DNA from: Seminavis robusta
Lineage: Eukaryota > Bacillariophyta > Bacillariophyceae > Naviculales > Naviculaceae
DNA length: 64,000 nt
Assembly (NCBI GenBank): GCA_903772945.1
Contig: CAICTM010000377.1
Span: 1 to 64,000 of the forward strand
Reading direction: 5' to 3'
Each line of letters begins with the position of its first letter. Within the stretch, counting starts at the first letter, position 1. The position numbers and the translations under genes were made by a program. Below the pieces are notes generated by a model that worked only from the letters and a program-made list of their open reading frames with translations, was not told the origin of the DNA and did not search any database. Positions 1-12,115 of the stretch are shown one piece after another.

Positions 1-685
1 GTGAGACCCTGAGCCTGGTCCGTGGGATAGCCAACAAATGAATTGAGCTGGGAAAATTCCGTGACGGTAGTTACGGGCGTGGCGAGCTTGAGGACAGCCA
101 CATCGCTGTAGAGACCCTGACGATCCTGTCCGTACTGTGGATGAATTTTGACACAAGAAGGTGCCACGGTTTCACCATCCGTCGTGCTAACGTGTCCTAC
201 CCGAATATTGGTCGGTAGAAAGATGGCCCCACTACGCGTGAAAAAGCAATGCGCCGCCGACAGGACTCTGTTGGGTGATATAAGTGTTGCCCCGCAGTAG
301 ATTTGACCGTTGTATTCCAGAGACACAAAGTAGGGATACACACCCGCCGACACTGGAAATACCAAAACGAGAAGAAAAACGAAAGCAAAGCGCAGCTTAG
401 CATCAGTCAAAAAGACGTAAACAGACAAGTACATCGTGCTGGATTTTGCTCACCTCTGGTTCCTCCCAGGATCTCATTCGCAGTTCCCACAGGGAGAATA
501 TAATCATAATCTTCAGGGAGCTCGGTTTGGAACCAAAACGGGTCTTCAATTGTAACTTCTTGCTCCCTTCGAAGATTCTGCTGTTGTTCTTCTGCTTGCT
601 GTTCTTCAGTCTCCGCAGCCAAGGTCGTGGTTGCGGTAAGGAGAAGAACGAGCCATGCGGCCGTCCATGGGAATGTTGACATCAT
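1..685 (-). CDS. Trypsin-like serine protease (S1A), 5' part only
   Basis: Secreted endopeptidase of the chymotrypsin fold, cut off by the window start. Two exons are visible, 454-685 and 1-352, with a 101-nt GT-AG intron. The start at 685 is the first of two adjacent ATGs and is followed by a signal peptide (hydrophobic AAWLVLLLTATTTLAA). A Gln/Glu-rich propeptide follows, then the mature N-terminus ILGG near residue 72, which corresponds to the IVGG activation site. Across the splice the frame gives VSAGVYPYFVSLEYNG. His112 lies in LSAAHC and Asp161 in YSDVAVLKL, so two of the three catalytic residues are visible. The Ser region and the stop codon lie outside the window. The family call is secure; substrate specificity cannot be read because the S1 pocket is missing. 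It is divergent from MON1, about 0.5 kb away. Confidence 0.88.
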
Positions 686-1179
686 CTTTGTTTGTTTTCG
701 AAATTTCAAATGAATGAATGGGCTAGCTTTTGTCAATGAAACTGAATGTGTGGATCCCCTGCATTGCATTAATGGCAACTGACAAGGCCAAAAGCAGCAG
801 GTCGGGTTTATTCGCAAGCAGCAAAGTCCCTTCCAACCAGTCCAGGAAGGTAACGTCCAACGCTAAGGTGCCTTTAGGTGCGATACTGAACTCGACAGCT
901 TCCCCAGCTATATTTCCGTGTTATTACGTCGTTGTCCCATGAGGGCAAGTTCAACGCCACGAGGTGCTCGAACGAGGCGTTCCAAAGTGTGAATAGATTT
1001 CCGAGGGTGGTCGCGAATGGTCACCGTGGGCTATCACTCCTGCACGCCTGGGAGCTACCTGTAGCCTGAACCCAATTGACTGCTTAGAACCTTAATGAAG
1101 CTTTATGAGTAACCCTAAGACGTATCCAACATCAAGCAAAACTCACTGCTCACAAGGCTGGTTCTTGGTATAGTGAGCC
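686..1179. other. Intergenic, divergent promoter region
   Basis: The 494 bp between the 5' ends of the protease gene (minus) and MON1 (plus). No coding exon, RNA gene or clear repeat was recognised. It presumably carries both promoters; no core motif was identified. Confidence 0.5.
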
Positions 1180-3062
1180 ATGTCTGTGTCTCTGAGTCCG
1201 TCTGTTTCGGCATGTAAAGGAGACGAAGAGGAGGAAGATGATGCGTGCAACTTTGTGGTGATGAGTGACGCTGGCAAGCCGATCTACTATTCGCGTGGAA
1301 GAGAAGAAGAAATCAGTCGTTTGTGTGGCCTCGTCTTGGCACTGCGATCGTCGGCCCAAAGCAGCTTAGGCCAATCCATTCGGTCCATTAGTACGGGAGG
1401 TACACGGCCAAAATCGATCGTTTTCATGTCCATGGGATCTTTGGTTCTGCTTGCTATTAGTAGTAACTCCACCAATAACAGAAGGATCCCCGCCAAGGGT
1501 GGCATTTCCCCCTCCAATAAGGGTATGTGCATGCACGGCTCAGCTAATAAGGCTACTGAGTGGTTTCTGCAGTTGCAACTAGAGTACATTCTGGGTTTCA
1601 TTCTCTCGGCAGTGACAGAGAGAATCCAAGAACAGTTCAACCTAGATCCCAGTTATGATCTGCGAGAAGCCATCCTGCCCACTATGAACACCAACGACAC
1701 TGAAGAGGCGTCATGCAGCCTGACAACTACCATTACTACGGGACTGTTCCACGACGACTTTGATGGTAACGACACCAACTGTCCAGGGCCGTATTGCCTG
1801 GGTGCTGTCGAAACCCTCTTTCCCATTTCACCCAATATTCGATCCCGAGCCTCCACCGTTCTCCAAACAGTGGGTCTTCAAACCGACTTTACCGCCTTTG
1901 CCATTCTCGCAGTGGGACAAAAGCTACTCACGTTGATACAACCATCGGCACCTCAATATCAGCTACATGTCTTTGACCTGCACGTGCTACTGAGAATTGT
2001 CAGTGCCCGACAAGGTCAAGTCTCCGACAATAAGGAAGAAAAGGAACTGTGGATACCCCTTTGTCTGCCCTTCTTCTCTTCTACAGATTATCTATTCTGC
2101 TACGCGGAGTGTCTGGATTCCACCTCCAACCTGGCTCTGATTCTCCTCAGCAACCAAGGGAACGCACGGCAATTGCAGCTATTTCAAACGGCGGCCGGGG
2201 ACATACGAAAGGCCCTTGGGATACCACCATCTTCGGCTGCTTCCTCGCAACAGCAACAGCAACAGCAGCAACAACATAAAATGCAACCAGGAACGACGAC
2301 AGAGGACTACTGGAATGACCAAGACTACGTCGATGTCTCGCTTGGAGATCATCAACAACAACAACCTCTTGCCGACAGGATGCTACCGGTACCCAATGAG
2401 GGCAACTTTTTTGTGCCAGAAATCCAAATGACGATTCGTCAATCCGAGACGCTACAAATCGAGCACTATCTTGGCATTGCATCGGTATTCCATTTTCTAT
2501 TTCGACTCGAGGTTCCCATTGGCAGCTTTCAAAAGAGTAATAACCGTGATGGCGAGGCACCCAACAACAGCCAGAAGCTGGCGCAATGTCTCTCGCCACC
2601 CTTGAACAAATTCCCCTTTGTGGATGCGCGGTCAAGACGAAGAGTTTGGAGAATGTACCAAACGTTACGATGGCGACTATTGAATCGAGAAAGCAATCAA
2701 CCTAGAAGTAATAATGGCATGGTAACGACGGGGATGGAACGTCATTGTCCTGCCGTCGCATTGGCAGCGAGCTCCGTTATTACAACGGGCACAACGTTAC
2801 CCTGCTACATTGTGGATGGATCCGAACTGTTCCTTGCCATGAATGGCAGTGGATACGAATTGTAAGTCGAACTGACAGTGCAAGCACCATCACGGTGCGA
2901 AGAGTTCCTTGACTAACCACTCGTTGTACGACCAGCTATGCCGTTCTACCAAGCACCACCTCAATCCGAGAAGCTGAAGCTTCGGCGACCAAACTATTGC
3001 GACGTCTCGTGGCCGACCAAAAGAGCCTTTTCCTCACCAAGCCAATGTGCTGGGACGATTGA
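1180..3062 (+). CDS. MON1: MON1, vacuolar fusion / Rab7 GEF subunit
   Basis: Mon1 pairs with Ccz1 to form the exchange factor that recruits and activates Rab7 on late endosomes and vacuoles. Exons are 1180-2861 and 2936-3062 with a 74-nt GTAAGT..CAG intron; the joined frame gives GYEFYAVLPSTTS and ends MCWDD, about 602 residues. Family hallmarks are the first longin-type block (FVVMSDAGKPIYYSRG, residues 25-40), the SIVFMSMGSLVLLAIS strand, LQLEYILGFILSAVTERI and the C-terminal block LPCYIVDGSELFLAMN followed by YAV. Length agrees with the family. A poly-Gln tract near residues 355-364 and Asn/Gln-rich loops are lineage inserts. No Ccz1 partner was seen in the window. ORFs running past the stop are other frames. 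Confidence 0.87.
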
Positions 3063-3489
3063 TGCAATACAATTTGCAGTGGTGGTCGACAGACTTCCTA
3101 AAAAGACGAAGCATAACCAATGGCGGCTGTCCGAAATGTTGCACATCCCGTTTGAATTGGATTGGGGAAGCAGGCCTTACTGTTGTGCTATCGATTCTTT
3201 GGTGCAAGTCCAAGTTCTCTCAAGGATCCTTGTACCCGGCGGAGACTTTGGACCAACGCTTGTCTCGATGCTTACCAAGGCGAACGGCGTGGGATTGCGA
3301 AGAGGAGATTCCTCGATCGTTCTCGCCGATGCGAGGGCGTCTCGCTGCGTAGGGGTCTTGGTAGCATTTATCAGTCAAATATATGATGTGCATGTGGTCG
3401 ACGTGATTGCTACCGCCAAATTTAAACTGCGGTTGTCAACACCACGACAATCATGACTATCCCGACAGCGGCAGATGAGCCGTTCCGAT

Positions 3490-4230
3490 TAAAAATTGAC
3501 GAATAGCCGCTACCATTGGGATGCCTACAGCTCGAGAAAGGCTGCCTATTCTCTTCAGCATGCAGTTTCTGCTTCTATAGAAAGCATAAGCTTTATGGCC
3601 GAAGATTCTGCGCATCCCAGATTCTCTTTTTTGGAACGATGCCCAAGCGGGCTATGCCACCATCGAATGCCCTTGTGATGACAATGCTCCTGTCACCGTG
3701 CCAGCTGACCCTCTGCCCGCCCTACAACATATCATACCAGATACCCTACGGTGCTGCTTCGCCACCCCCATGGCCAAGCAAAGGACCCTCTTCCAGCCCT
3801 ACAGCACCTCCAACAAAAAGTCCTACGGCTACGCCAACGTCACCCAGCGATGCACCCACAGCCACATGACCCTAGGGCCAGTCCAACCGAAGAGACCATT
3901 CCCTATCCCAGCTGCTCCTCCAAGCCAAGATACAGGTGCCATCACTGGGTTGCTCACAACATCCCCAAGTTCCACCAGCTTGGACTCACAAGTTGTGGGA
4001 ACTTCAGTTCCAGGAGATGAGCTTGGTGCCATGCTTTGGTCATCCCTCACTCAATCCTCAACAGAAGCCCTCATACATCTTCAACGGAAGCAGAAGTAAC
4101 CTCTTGACAATACAAGTCTTGTGGCCCTGTCACAAAGTCTCCATCAGCAGCACCAACGCCAAAAACCAGCAACAAACCGTGGCTTTGCTTAAACTCATGC
4201 AAGGGGTCCGTCTTTCCCTCCTGTATTGAT
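3490..4230 (+). pseudogene. Possible decayed PT-rich secreted protein remnant
   Basis: No intact gene was found between MON1 and the next gene (3063-4592). In this part overlapping frames carry protein-like segments. One is a Cys/Asp-rich stretch (YATIECPCDDNAPVTVP) near 3650-3710. Another, in a different frame, is the linker SSSPTAPPTKSPTATPTSPS near 3790-3850, a composition common in diatom extracellular proteins. The segments do not share one open frame and no start or signal peptide connects them, so a degenerate copy is more likely than a live gene. It could also be chance low-complexity coding-like sequence. The source gene is not recognised. Confidence 0.28.
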
Positions 4231-4592
4231 TGGCTATGAGTAATGCACTACCTCCGAATGAACTCGGATCCTGGTTTGCCCAAACTGGCTGCGCACGAAC
4301 CAAATGAGGTATTACAAGATGACTTGCAAGAAGCTGCTGAAGAAGAAAGTGCAGATCATACTGCAGCATCTGCTCTCCCGATCAACACACGCCAATCAGC
4401 TATAATCTCTGAAACCCGAGTCCATCCTAAAGTTCTCTCACGCATCTTCTGGGCTTTTGCCATTGACGCTTTGGTGTCAATCTTGATGCTCCAGTAACCA
4501 TATGAAAAACAGTTCATTTTCTTTTTAAAAGCTAGAACATAAGACATCGGTACTCATACAACGTCCAAATCTGTGAGAGTTCATCATTTGGT

Positions 4593-6070
4593 TCAAAGCC
4601 AAGCCAGTCCCATGGCCAAAACCCCAACAGTTACGGTTACACCTCCAAACAAGGAGGCTCCAGCCGACGCTTGCCCCTCATCATTCGTTCCGTTTTCAAC
4701 CACGGAGTCAACTGGTTCGTTTCCATCACTGGGAGTTGTCGTGTCTTGTCCTCCTGTTGTGGGTGGAGCCTCCGTGGTGGCTGGTTCTTCACTAGCTGGA
4801 TCGTTAGTAGTGATCTCTTCCTCTGTCGTGGTTGTATTCGTGTTCACGGGTTCATCAAAGTCCGCATCATGGGTCAGTTGACTATGACTGTTGTCAACGG
4901 CACAGTCGCCTTCTCCCACACAAGCAGGGTTGGCGCAATCTGAGCAGTCCTCAGGTTGAAGGAGACGGCTCCTCGTTCTATTGCCACCGCTCTTGGTGCT
5001 GTCTCCAAGACCTTCCACGGTCAAATACACCGCCGGGCAGGAATTGACCGGAGCTGGCTGGCATGCAGCTCCACCATTGCTGCACTCATTGTTGGAATCC
5101 AAATTGTAAAAGGTGAATTTGTCTGCCGTGTTGGTTCCGGGAGCAAACAAAATGACCACAGCGTTTACATCCTCATCGGGCACAGCATCGTCAGGACGGT
5201 CCAAGAACTCGAATACAATGTGTTGCTGGTTGCCGTCTTCAGGGATGGTGGCCAAGTAACGGCTGTGGCGATTCTTGGGGTAGGGTTGAATGAGGTCGGG
5301 GTCGAGTTGCTTGCTAACGAGGGCACTTTCCGAAACGGGAACGTGCTCAAACTGAAGAATGATCTGTGTACAAGGAGGGGCCGTTGTATCCGAGATTTTC
5401 ATAGAGAACTTCTTGTCACCAGTGACATAGGCACCCGCATCAGGGACGTTTCCAGTAAGATAGAGAAGATCATACAAAACATCGGGGTTGCGCGTGTACT
5501 CGATCTGACGAATATGAGTATAGGCCCCAACATTGCGCCCGCTGCCAGTTGACAGCCAGTAGCTGGGAGATGCAGGAAAAAGTGAATGGTGAGGTTTATG
5601 CTGCCATTGTGACGGCCCTGATCCACAATTTCCTTCGCTTACCTGCCAACATCTGTTCCTCTGGCATGGGCATAGTAGGTATATTCATATTCATATCCTC
5701 CATCGCCATCCATGAGACAGCAGTACAAAAAGGTGCCATCAGCTGTGGGACAGCAAGCTCCTGCGAAAAATTCGTCCCAAACAAAGGATTGGTGAGGAAT
5801 TGGCCACAGACGAGTAAGGGTTCTTGTGTCTCATACCGGTAGATACGTACCAGTTAATCCCACACAGGCGCTATTTGCATCGCACGCGGATTCCTTGTTA
5901 TCACAGCAATCTAGGAAAATACCAGCCAAGTTGGTGGGGCAGCAGTCGTCGGCCAACCCGAGAGCGGCGCATTGTGGATTGGCATTGCAAGTTCGAAGGT
6001 CTTGGGCCTGGACAGGACCGTAGAAGGCAACTGCCGGTAGCAGAGCAAGAGCGTAGGATCGGAACAGCAT
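4593..6070 (-). CDS. Secreted, probably GPI-anchored Cys-rich protein
   Basis: Function unknown. Three exons, 5851-6070, 5643-5760 and 4593-5562, with GT-AG introns of 90 and 80 nt, give 435 residues. Residues 1-22 form a signal peptide (YALALLPAVAFYG). Two Cys-rich modules follow, sharing the pattern LG/LTG..CCPT..G.FL.CC (DDCCPTNLAGIFLDCC and GACCPTADGTFLYCC); the second exists only after splicing. Next comes a Tyr-rich stretch and a predicted beta-rich domain (IEYTRNPDVLYDLLYLTGN, then SDTTAPPCTQIILQFEH). An acidic Thr-rich stalk comes next (about residues 345-410). The C-terminus has small residues and then a hydrophobic tail (ASAGASLFGGVTVTVGVLAM), typical of a GPI attachment signal. The likely location is the cell surface or wall. 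A PIG-F-like GPI-pathway gene lies 8 kb away, but no link is implied. Confidence 0.75.
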
Positions 6071-8984
6071 GGTGGAAGGCAGAGTTGTTTCAACAAACTA
6101 ACTTGAAAGATTTTATGAGATCATGCAGTTGGATGCAATCGAAGTTGAGAGGACATCAACGTTTCAAGCATTTGATGGCATTGGTTCGGCTGGATTGGGG
6201 GAGTCAACGCACATGTTTTTCCGTGCGCGACCATACTGGTTCAGTACCAGTGACGGTTATCTAGAAATTTCAAAAGAATGCTACCGGAACAGTGATCTAT
6301 CATGTGGATCTCTCTAACACGGAGGGAAACCTTATGAATGAGCCATTGAAAGGACCAGTATCGAAGTCGTGAGCCCATCACACGGAATGGTTGGATCCTT
6401 CTAAAGCTAATAAGCAATCGGCCGATGCCAATGCGGAAGTTGTCGCAGCGATACGGTATGGTACATGCACAGTAGACCCTATGAAGTACCGGTGCGATTT
6501 AGTTACGGCATCCAATTCAAGTACCAGTATCCTTTGTCATGTATGCATACCGGTACCCTGGAGTTGCCTCCACCCACACCTTTGGAGTCCAAACAGAAAT
6601 AAATGACAAGACGGAGTGGGTCAGCTGAAAACATGGTTGTAGTCTTTGGGCTCTATAGCTACCGGCCTGTCTATACTAGTAGGCAAGGAAGCCACGATGC
6701 CGTACAATATGGAAGCATGTGATGCATGTAGCCAAGAGCATCTTGCCACAGTCAGAACCACCAGTAGATGTATCGGTACCATGAATCGGTGAGGAAGTTG
6801 AAAATACCTACATGTAAAACCCAGCATACTGTACATGTAGCAAAGGAAGACCCGACCCTGAGAATTGAGACGTGACAGACGTTAGATCAGAGGCTCAGCT
6901 GGCTTGAATTGAAATGCAATTGGTGCAACAGATCGGTTCCTCGCATCGTTCAGACGTTCAGACCTCGGCGATGGCTCCATGCCGAGAGTGCGAAGAGAAA
7001 CTGAGCCCGAACGATCAAACCAACATACGGCAACCAAAGGCGTGCAACCAACGGGCATCATTGACGACAAAGGGAGGAAAGCATATGGGTTTGGAAGACT
7101 TTCTCATCTCAGAAACAACAGAGACCGGTCAAAGAGAGGAGCGAAGAAGTGTGAAGGGTGAGACTTAACTATCTAAAAATGAACAGGAGCGACGCCACAA
7201 CCAGCCATGGGACAATGGGGCAGCAGCCAAGCGAGCAACCAACCAATCATCTGCTGTTGCGAGCGCCGAGATCATCGTTGCTTTCCCAATCCTCTGGGAT
7301 GCATTGATACATGTATCAGCTCTAAGGGTCACTGTGACGGTACGGAGAGAAGGAACCGGCCAACAGAGAACCAACCAGGAAGCGCAGGCAAACCAACGGC
7401 CTTGACTTGAACAGGGAACCACTAGCAAGAGCCCGACCAAGAACAAAGAAGATGGGAAGATGTGACTTGGTCCGGGGCACGTGGAGATCCAAAGAAATGA
7501 CAGGCACAATCAAGCAGACTTGACTCGAAAAAATATCAAGAAGGATCCAGGTGCAGCACGTGAACGAGTTCCAGTTCGAGAGCAAAAGGACCACCAGCGA
7601 CCACAAGTGACCACCACCCAAGGAAATGACATTCGACGAGGAGACTTGAAGATGCAATCCTAAATAAAAGGAGAAGAAGGCAGGACGGTTTGTGAGCAGC
7701 CGTTTTCGAAAACTTGCACGAGAGAAGATGTTTCGATGAGACTCGAGTACGAACTACCGTCAACTATTGCCATGCGTGCATGCGAAGACTCGACTCGTGG
7801 ACCGTACCTGTTGTTGATGAGACTCGAGCACCATTGCCAACGGCCAACAATGCATTGCACGAAGACGGACCACTTTAGATGAGACGACGATGAGAACGCA
7901 AACGATCAAAAGAGGATCGATGGACAAAAGAAACGATTGATCGACTTCCCTAAGAAAAGCAGAATGGAAAACAAAAGGTTAGACTTGAGCTGAAAGCAAA
8001 ATCAAAGTATGTAGACATACATGCACGCCACTTCCCAAAGGTTCAAGAGAACTCCGAACTAATAATGGCATGCATGCATGCTGTTCACTAGCGGACCGTA
8101 CCTGTGTGTACACGGTAGGTTCTACGCCACGCCGGAAGGACCCAACCTAAGCATGAGCATGGCAAGAGATACGTGAGACGTCGAGCGACCCGCCAAACAG
8201 AAGTAACCGACTTCACCTTGCACGAGGACGAACCATCCCCACAATGGAACCACCGCAAGATGACTAGGATCCGTTCAACCACACAGCGGTCCGCGCGAGG
8301 GTCCACCCGTAGATGCACATCTCGAGGCACGTGAACGTGGGACTCTCAATTCCATCATGGTCATCGTCATGCATGTCTTCGCGAGGAAGAAGAAGTTGTG
8401 CGAGAAAAAAGACCTTGTTTGAGGCAGCATTCGACGTTTCGTTTTTGATTTGAGCAACGGCGTTTTCTTTCAAGATTTTGAAATCAAAAAACAAAATTCA
8501 AAATGAAACGACTTGACGTCGCTCACTCGTCGGCAAAGGTACGATGTACTACGGTACTACCGTAGGTACGGATGTCGGAGGTTGCTTCCAACAACTAATT
8601 GCCTCCTTTGGTATCCTTCCACACAGCTTCAGGAACCGAGGTCTTGTGCCATGGGGAAACCACAAAGAAGCAGAAGCGTAGATACTCTCACTTGCTCCAA
8701 CGGTTGCCGCCATCACCAAACACCTTTGCTAGCCTTCCCCGAGCGGCTGGTACGGCAGCCTGCAGAACTTCCCTACTCTAAAAATGTGCATAGCATTCAT
8801 GGTCGGCACTTTCGATGCAAGAATAATGAGAATAATGATCGCTTGGGAATACTAGATACTAGCTAGCTAGAAGTATATACTTGACTTGGCTTTTCTTTGC
8901 CTCAATCGTCGACGAGTTGTTGCGGGTATGCACGCCTTGCTATGCACAGCTAGTAATTAATCGTAGCGCTGCATAGGGTGTAGA
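6071..8984. other. Gene-poor intergenic stretch
   Basis: About 2.9 kb with no ORF that resembles a protein family and no tRNA-like T-arm. It holds scattered short palindromes (TACCGGTA, TACATGTA, CATGCATG, for example near 6550 and 8068). Short ORFs on both strands lack family motifs and overlap each other. It may hold promoter or decayed repeat sequence. Confidence 0.45.
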
Positions 8985-9610
8985 ACCAAATACTATCCAT
9001 CCAGCCAGCTATCTACGGCAGCGTTGATTGCAGCCGATACCTTCCACACTGGAAAATAACAACTTCAATCCGGTTGAAGAATCCATTCTCCTCTGTGTGT
9101 GTGCGAAATGCTGCGTAACCACCTATTGCTTTCATGGACTCGTCACTCCTCGATGTTTGTGCAAGCTGGAGATAGGACTGGAGTTACAGAGCCTTGCTCC
9201 GTAGTAGTCGATCGATCCCACCCAGGTTCGGCGGCGCTCTCTGCGCTCGCTTGCCTCACCTTCGGACGTCGTAACGTGCGACCAAATACTGCCAATCCAG
9301 CCAGCTATAGTTCCAGCAGTGTTGATTGTAGCCAATGCATGTCACTCTCTGCCCACTTGCTCACGTTCAGCTGCACTCGCTCACCATTCACACAGGGAAT
9401 GAGTATCGACACAGGAATCACCAACCAAACGCTGGGAAATAGCAAGGGGGGGATGAATTCGATACGGAGAATCCACTCCTCTGTGTGTTCGTAATGTCGT
9501 GTAACCGGCTGTTGCCTTTCAATGACTCAACGACGTGCGTTCAGGCCGGAATTAGGACTGGAGTCTTGCTCCATAGCAATCGATCGATCCTTCCTCTACC
9601 TGCGGAATGG
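8985..9610. repeat. Diverged direct duplication (~300-400 bp unit)
   Basis: Two related blocks in the same orientation. The pair ATCCAGCCAGCTAT..GTTGATTG.AGCC occurs near 8997 and near 9295. A longer block runs from CTCCTCTGTGTGT through TAGGACTGGAGT.. to ATCGATCGATCC, near 9088-9215 and again near 9475-9590. The copies differ by many substitutions and small indels. No ORF or terminal repeats were recognised, so the parent element is unknown. Confidence 0.6.
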
Positions 9611-9885
9611 ATCGACTTGAAGAGGACTCGTCAGTGGCGTTTCCTTGGTAATCAGCAGCAAGAGAACCACATCAATAGGTAACGTCTTCGACAAGGACCG
9701 GTAGATTGGGTAGCGATTGTACGCCAGTATTGCGTCGACTACAGCTCGTAGAGCCAGTCTCGCACGAGGAGCTTCAGTGCCCAGATATTTCGGTATCGGC
9801 AGGAGGCGAGATTTTGCCCAAGCCTGACAACCAATAGACCCGAATACCAGATCTGTCAACCAAAGGAGACATCTGAACACATCCG

Positions 9886-12115
9886 TCAGGAATGCAGGTC
9901 TTGGTCATCCGCTGTTTCGGCCTCTGGCGGCATCACACGGCAGCTGTGAAAGGACTCATCATTGTCCAATCCGTCGCCTTCGTTAAATGGAGTCCTGTAG
10001 TGCGACGAACCGATTTGTTCCGTGTCATCCTCGTAAAGAGTATTGGGGTTGTCAGAAAACTCAGATATTGCCTCTTTTTGAGATTTTCGGACACTACTAC
10101 GTGCTTTTGTGTCCATGAATGAGACTCTCCGGCTTCTTGGGACTCTCTGGGGTAACTGAGGAAACTGCGGTGTAGGCTTTGTCGTCGACACGACATTGTC
10201 AGTGCTGCGAAACCGGCTTGGTCGTGCCCTTGTCGGCTTTGCCGCCTCGACAATGTTGGTGCTTTTCGCACGGCTCGGCCGTGCCCTTGTCGGCTTTGCC
10301 CACGCAAAATAGTCAGTGCTTTTCGCACGGCTCGGCCGTGCCCTTGTCGGCTTGACTTCACGGGGATTGCTTTGCTTTGGCTCGTCATCTGTTTGGGAAT
10401 TGTTTTGACTTTTCGGCACCTGTCGTTCCTCCATTTGTAAATGTTGCAACTGATTTTGGGTGGTGGTTGATGTTGTTGTCGGACCATCTGTTTCGGACTG
10501 GCTTTGCCATGACAGGTCGTCCAATCCCGCCAACCTTTCAAAACGATTGAGTTGTTGGATTGCCTGCTTCAATGCGTCCCTGGCATTCGTATTGGTTTGA
10601 CTGAGCTGCAAGAGCGCCTCCTCGTAATGTTGCTTGGACGCCTCACCGACGTCATCGACTTGGTCTAGCAAGAGTTGCACATAGAGCAAGAGATCCATTT
10701 GTTGTTTTGACATTTTGTCTAGCTTTTGACGCAGATTGATGATTCGATGGCGTGATTCGATTTTGTCCTTGACGTAGTTTTCCACCATGAGAATATCTTG
10801 TTGGTCTTGCACCATTTTGACGGCATCACATACAACAGCAATAATGAGATTGTACAAGATGAAGGATGAAAACGTCACATACGTGGAGAAAAGGTATGAC
10901 GCCCACGGATAGACCTGCATCACGGCTCGTGTTACCCTTGCCCAGTCGAGTGTGACCATGGCAAAGAGTGTGAACAGTGCGTCATCTAGTCGACCAAAGT
11001 AGCTGTAGGTCCCAGCTAGTGGTTCCTGGAATCGATCGGTAAAGTCAATCTCTCCAAAGAGTTCTGTACACATGACGCCAAATATATAAATGATAAGGCA
11101 GAACATGCAGATAATGGCGGAAATGCGTGGCAAGACATCAAAGATTGCCTGTGGAAGTAAGTATTAGGTGATCGGAAAAGGTGCGAAGAATGCGAAGAAA
11201 ACGAGTCAGAATACCCAACAGACGGGAGTTGATGATCAAGTCATGAATATAGTATTGCCCACGTACCTCTACGAGCCGCCTGAGAGCTCTAATTTTGGTG
11301 GTGAGTCGAAACGCCCGAAAGATGCGAAAGGACCTTAACTTGAGTGCCCTTAGGACGGATACCGACTCGAGTGTCCAACTGGTAATGACAATAAATAGAT
11401 CGAACATCAACCATCCATCGAAGAAAAGGCCATATCCATGATACAGGAATTGCATGAGCAATTCGATGGTGAATATGATGAGGAATGCCAAGTCGACAAT
11501 TCTGAACGCCCGATAGGCATTTTCATTGTCTTCGACAAAATCGAAGGTTGCCAACCCAATAAAGAGTGAGTTGAGTAGAATGAGAATGACAATGAATATT
11601 TGGAAGCCTTGGTCATTGACGATGCGACCAGAGTAGTATCGAACAACGTCTGTTTTGAGCCGGATGTTGTGGATCATTTGCTCGAGCCAATTCTTTGGCA
11701 GCTCTTCTTCTTCTGATTCATCATCGCTCTCTGGTTCACACTCGCACTCGACCTTCCCGCAATCACCGCAGACTTCTTCGTCGGGTTCATAGGGAGCCTT
11801 GAGGCGGAGTCCATCCATGAACCTGGCTTCTCGGGCAATACGGCTGGCAACTTCGGAATGCGCAATAGTGGACTCGGCCCGCTGCAGTCCTCCCCCGGGC
11901 CTTCGAAGTCGAGCCATGCTTAAGGAGTGCATTAAGCCTCTTCTTTCAGGCGGAACATTGTTGTTCTCTTCACTATGTATACTAGTATGCACACTGGTGT
12001 GGCTGCTGTTCTCGGAACGGTGCCGTCTCCTTCTACCAGTAAGGGGCTGCCCTGGCCCTGGCCCTTCTACTTGGACGCCGTTGGTCTCATGGGGTAGACG
12101 GCCCATGGGAGTCAT
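9886..12115 (-). CDS. Single-domain voltage-gated cation channel (EukCat-like)
   Basis: Predicted plasma-membrane Na+/Ca2+ channel subunit that would work as a homotetramer. Exons are 11267-12115 and 9886-11148 with a 118-nt intron in phase 0; the product is 703 residues. After a long acidic N-terminus with a small Cys cluster (CGDCGKVECEC) come S1 (about 171-192), S2, S3 and S4. S4 carries regularly spaced Arg (LRSFRIFRAFRLTTKIR). The intron sits just after S4. Exon 2 holds S5 (ISAIICMFCLIIYIFGV), pore helix and filter (FAMVTLDWARV) and S6 (FSSFILYNLIIAVVCDAV), then a coiled-coil tail. One repeat of six segments and a TL.W filter match NaChBac and the one-domain EukCat channels described in diatoms. 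The C-terminus carries three KPTRARPSR..ST units. Ion selectivity cannot be assigned from sequence. Confidence 0.88.
10195..10375 (-). repeat. Three tandem KPTRARPSR units in the channel tail
   Basis: Coding repeat inside the channel C-terminus. The motif KPTRARPSR followed by AKST, AKST and FRST occurs three times, spaced about 19 residues apart. At DNA level the units share GGCTCGGCCGTGCCCTTGTC (plus-strand reading), so duplication is recent enough to be visible in the nucleotides. Each unit is Arg-rich and has Ser/Thr sites that could be phosphorylated. Confidence 0.8.

Noticed and set aside
2938-3456. 172-residue plus ORF over the MON1 3' end
   Set aside because: Overlaps MON1 exon 2 in another frame and has no recognisable motif.
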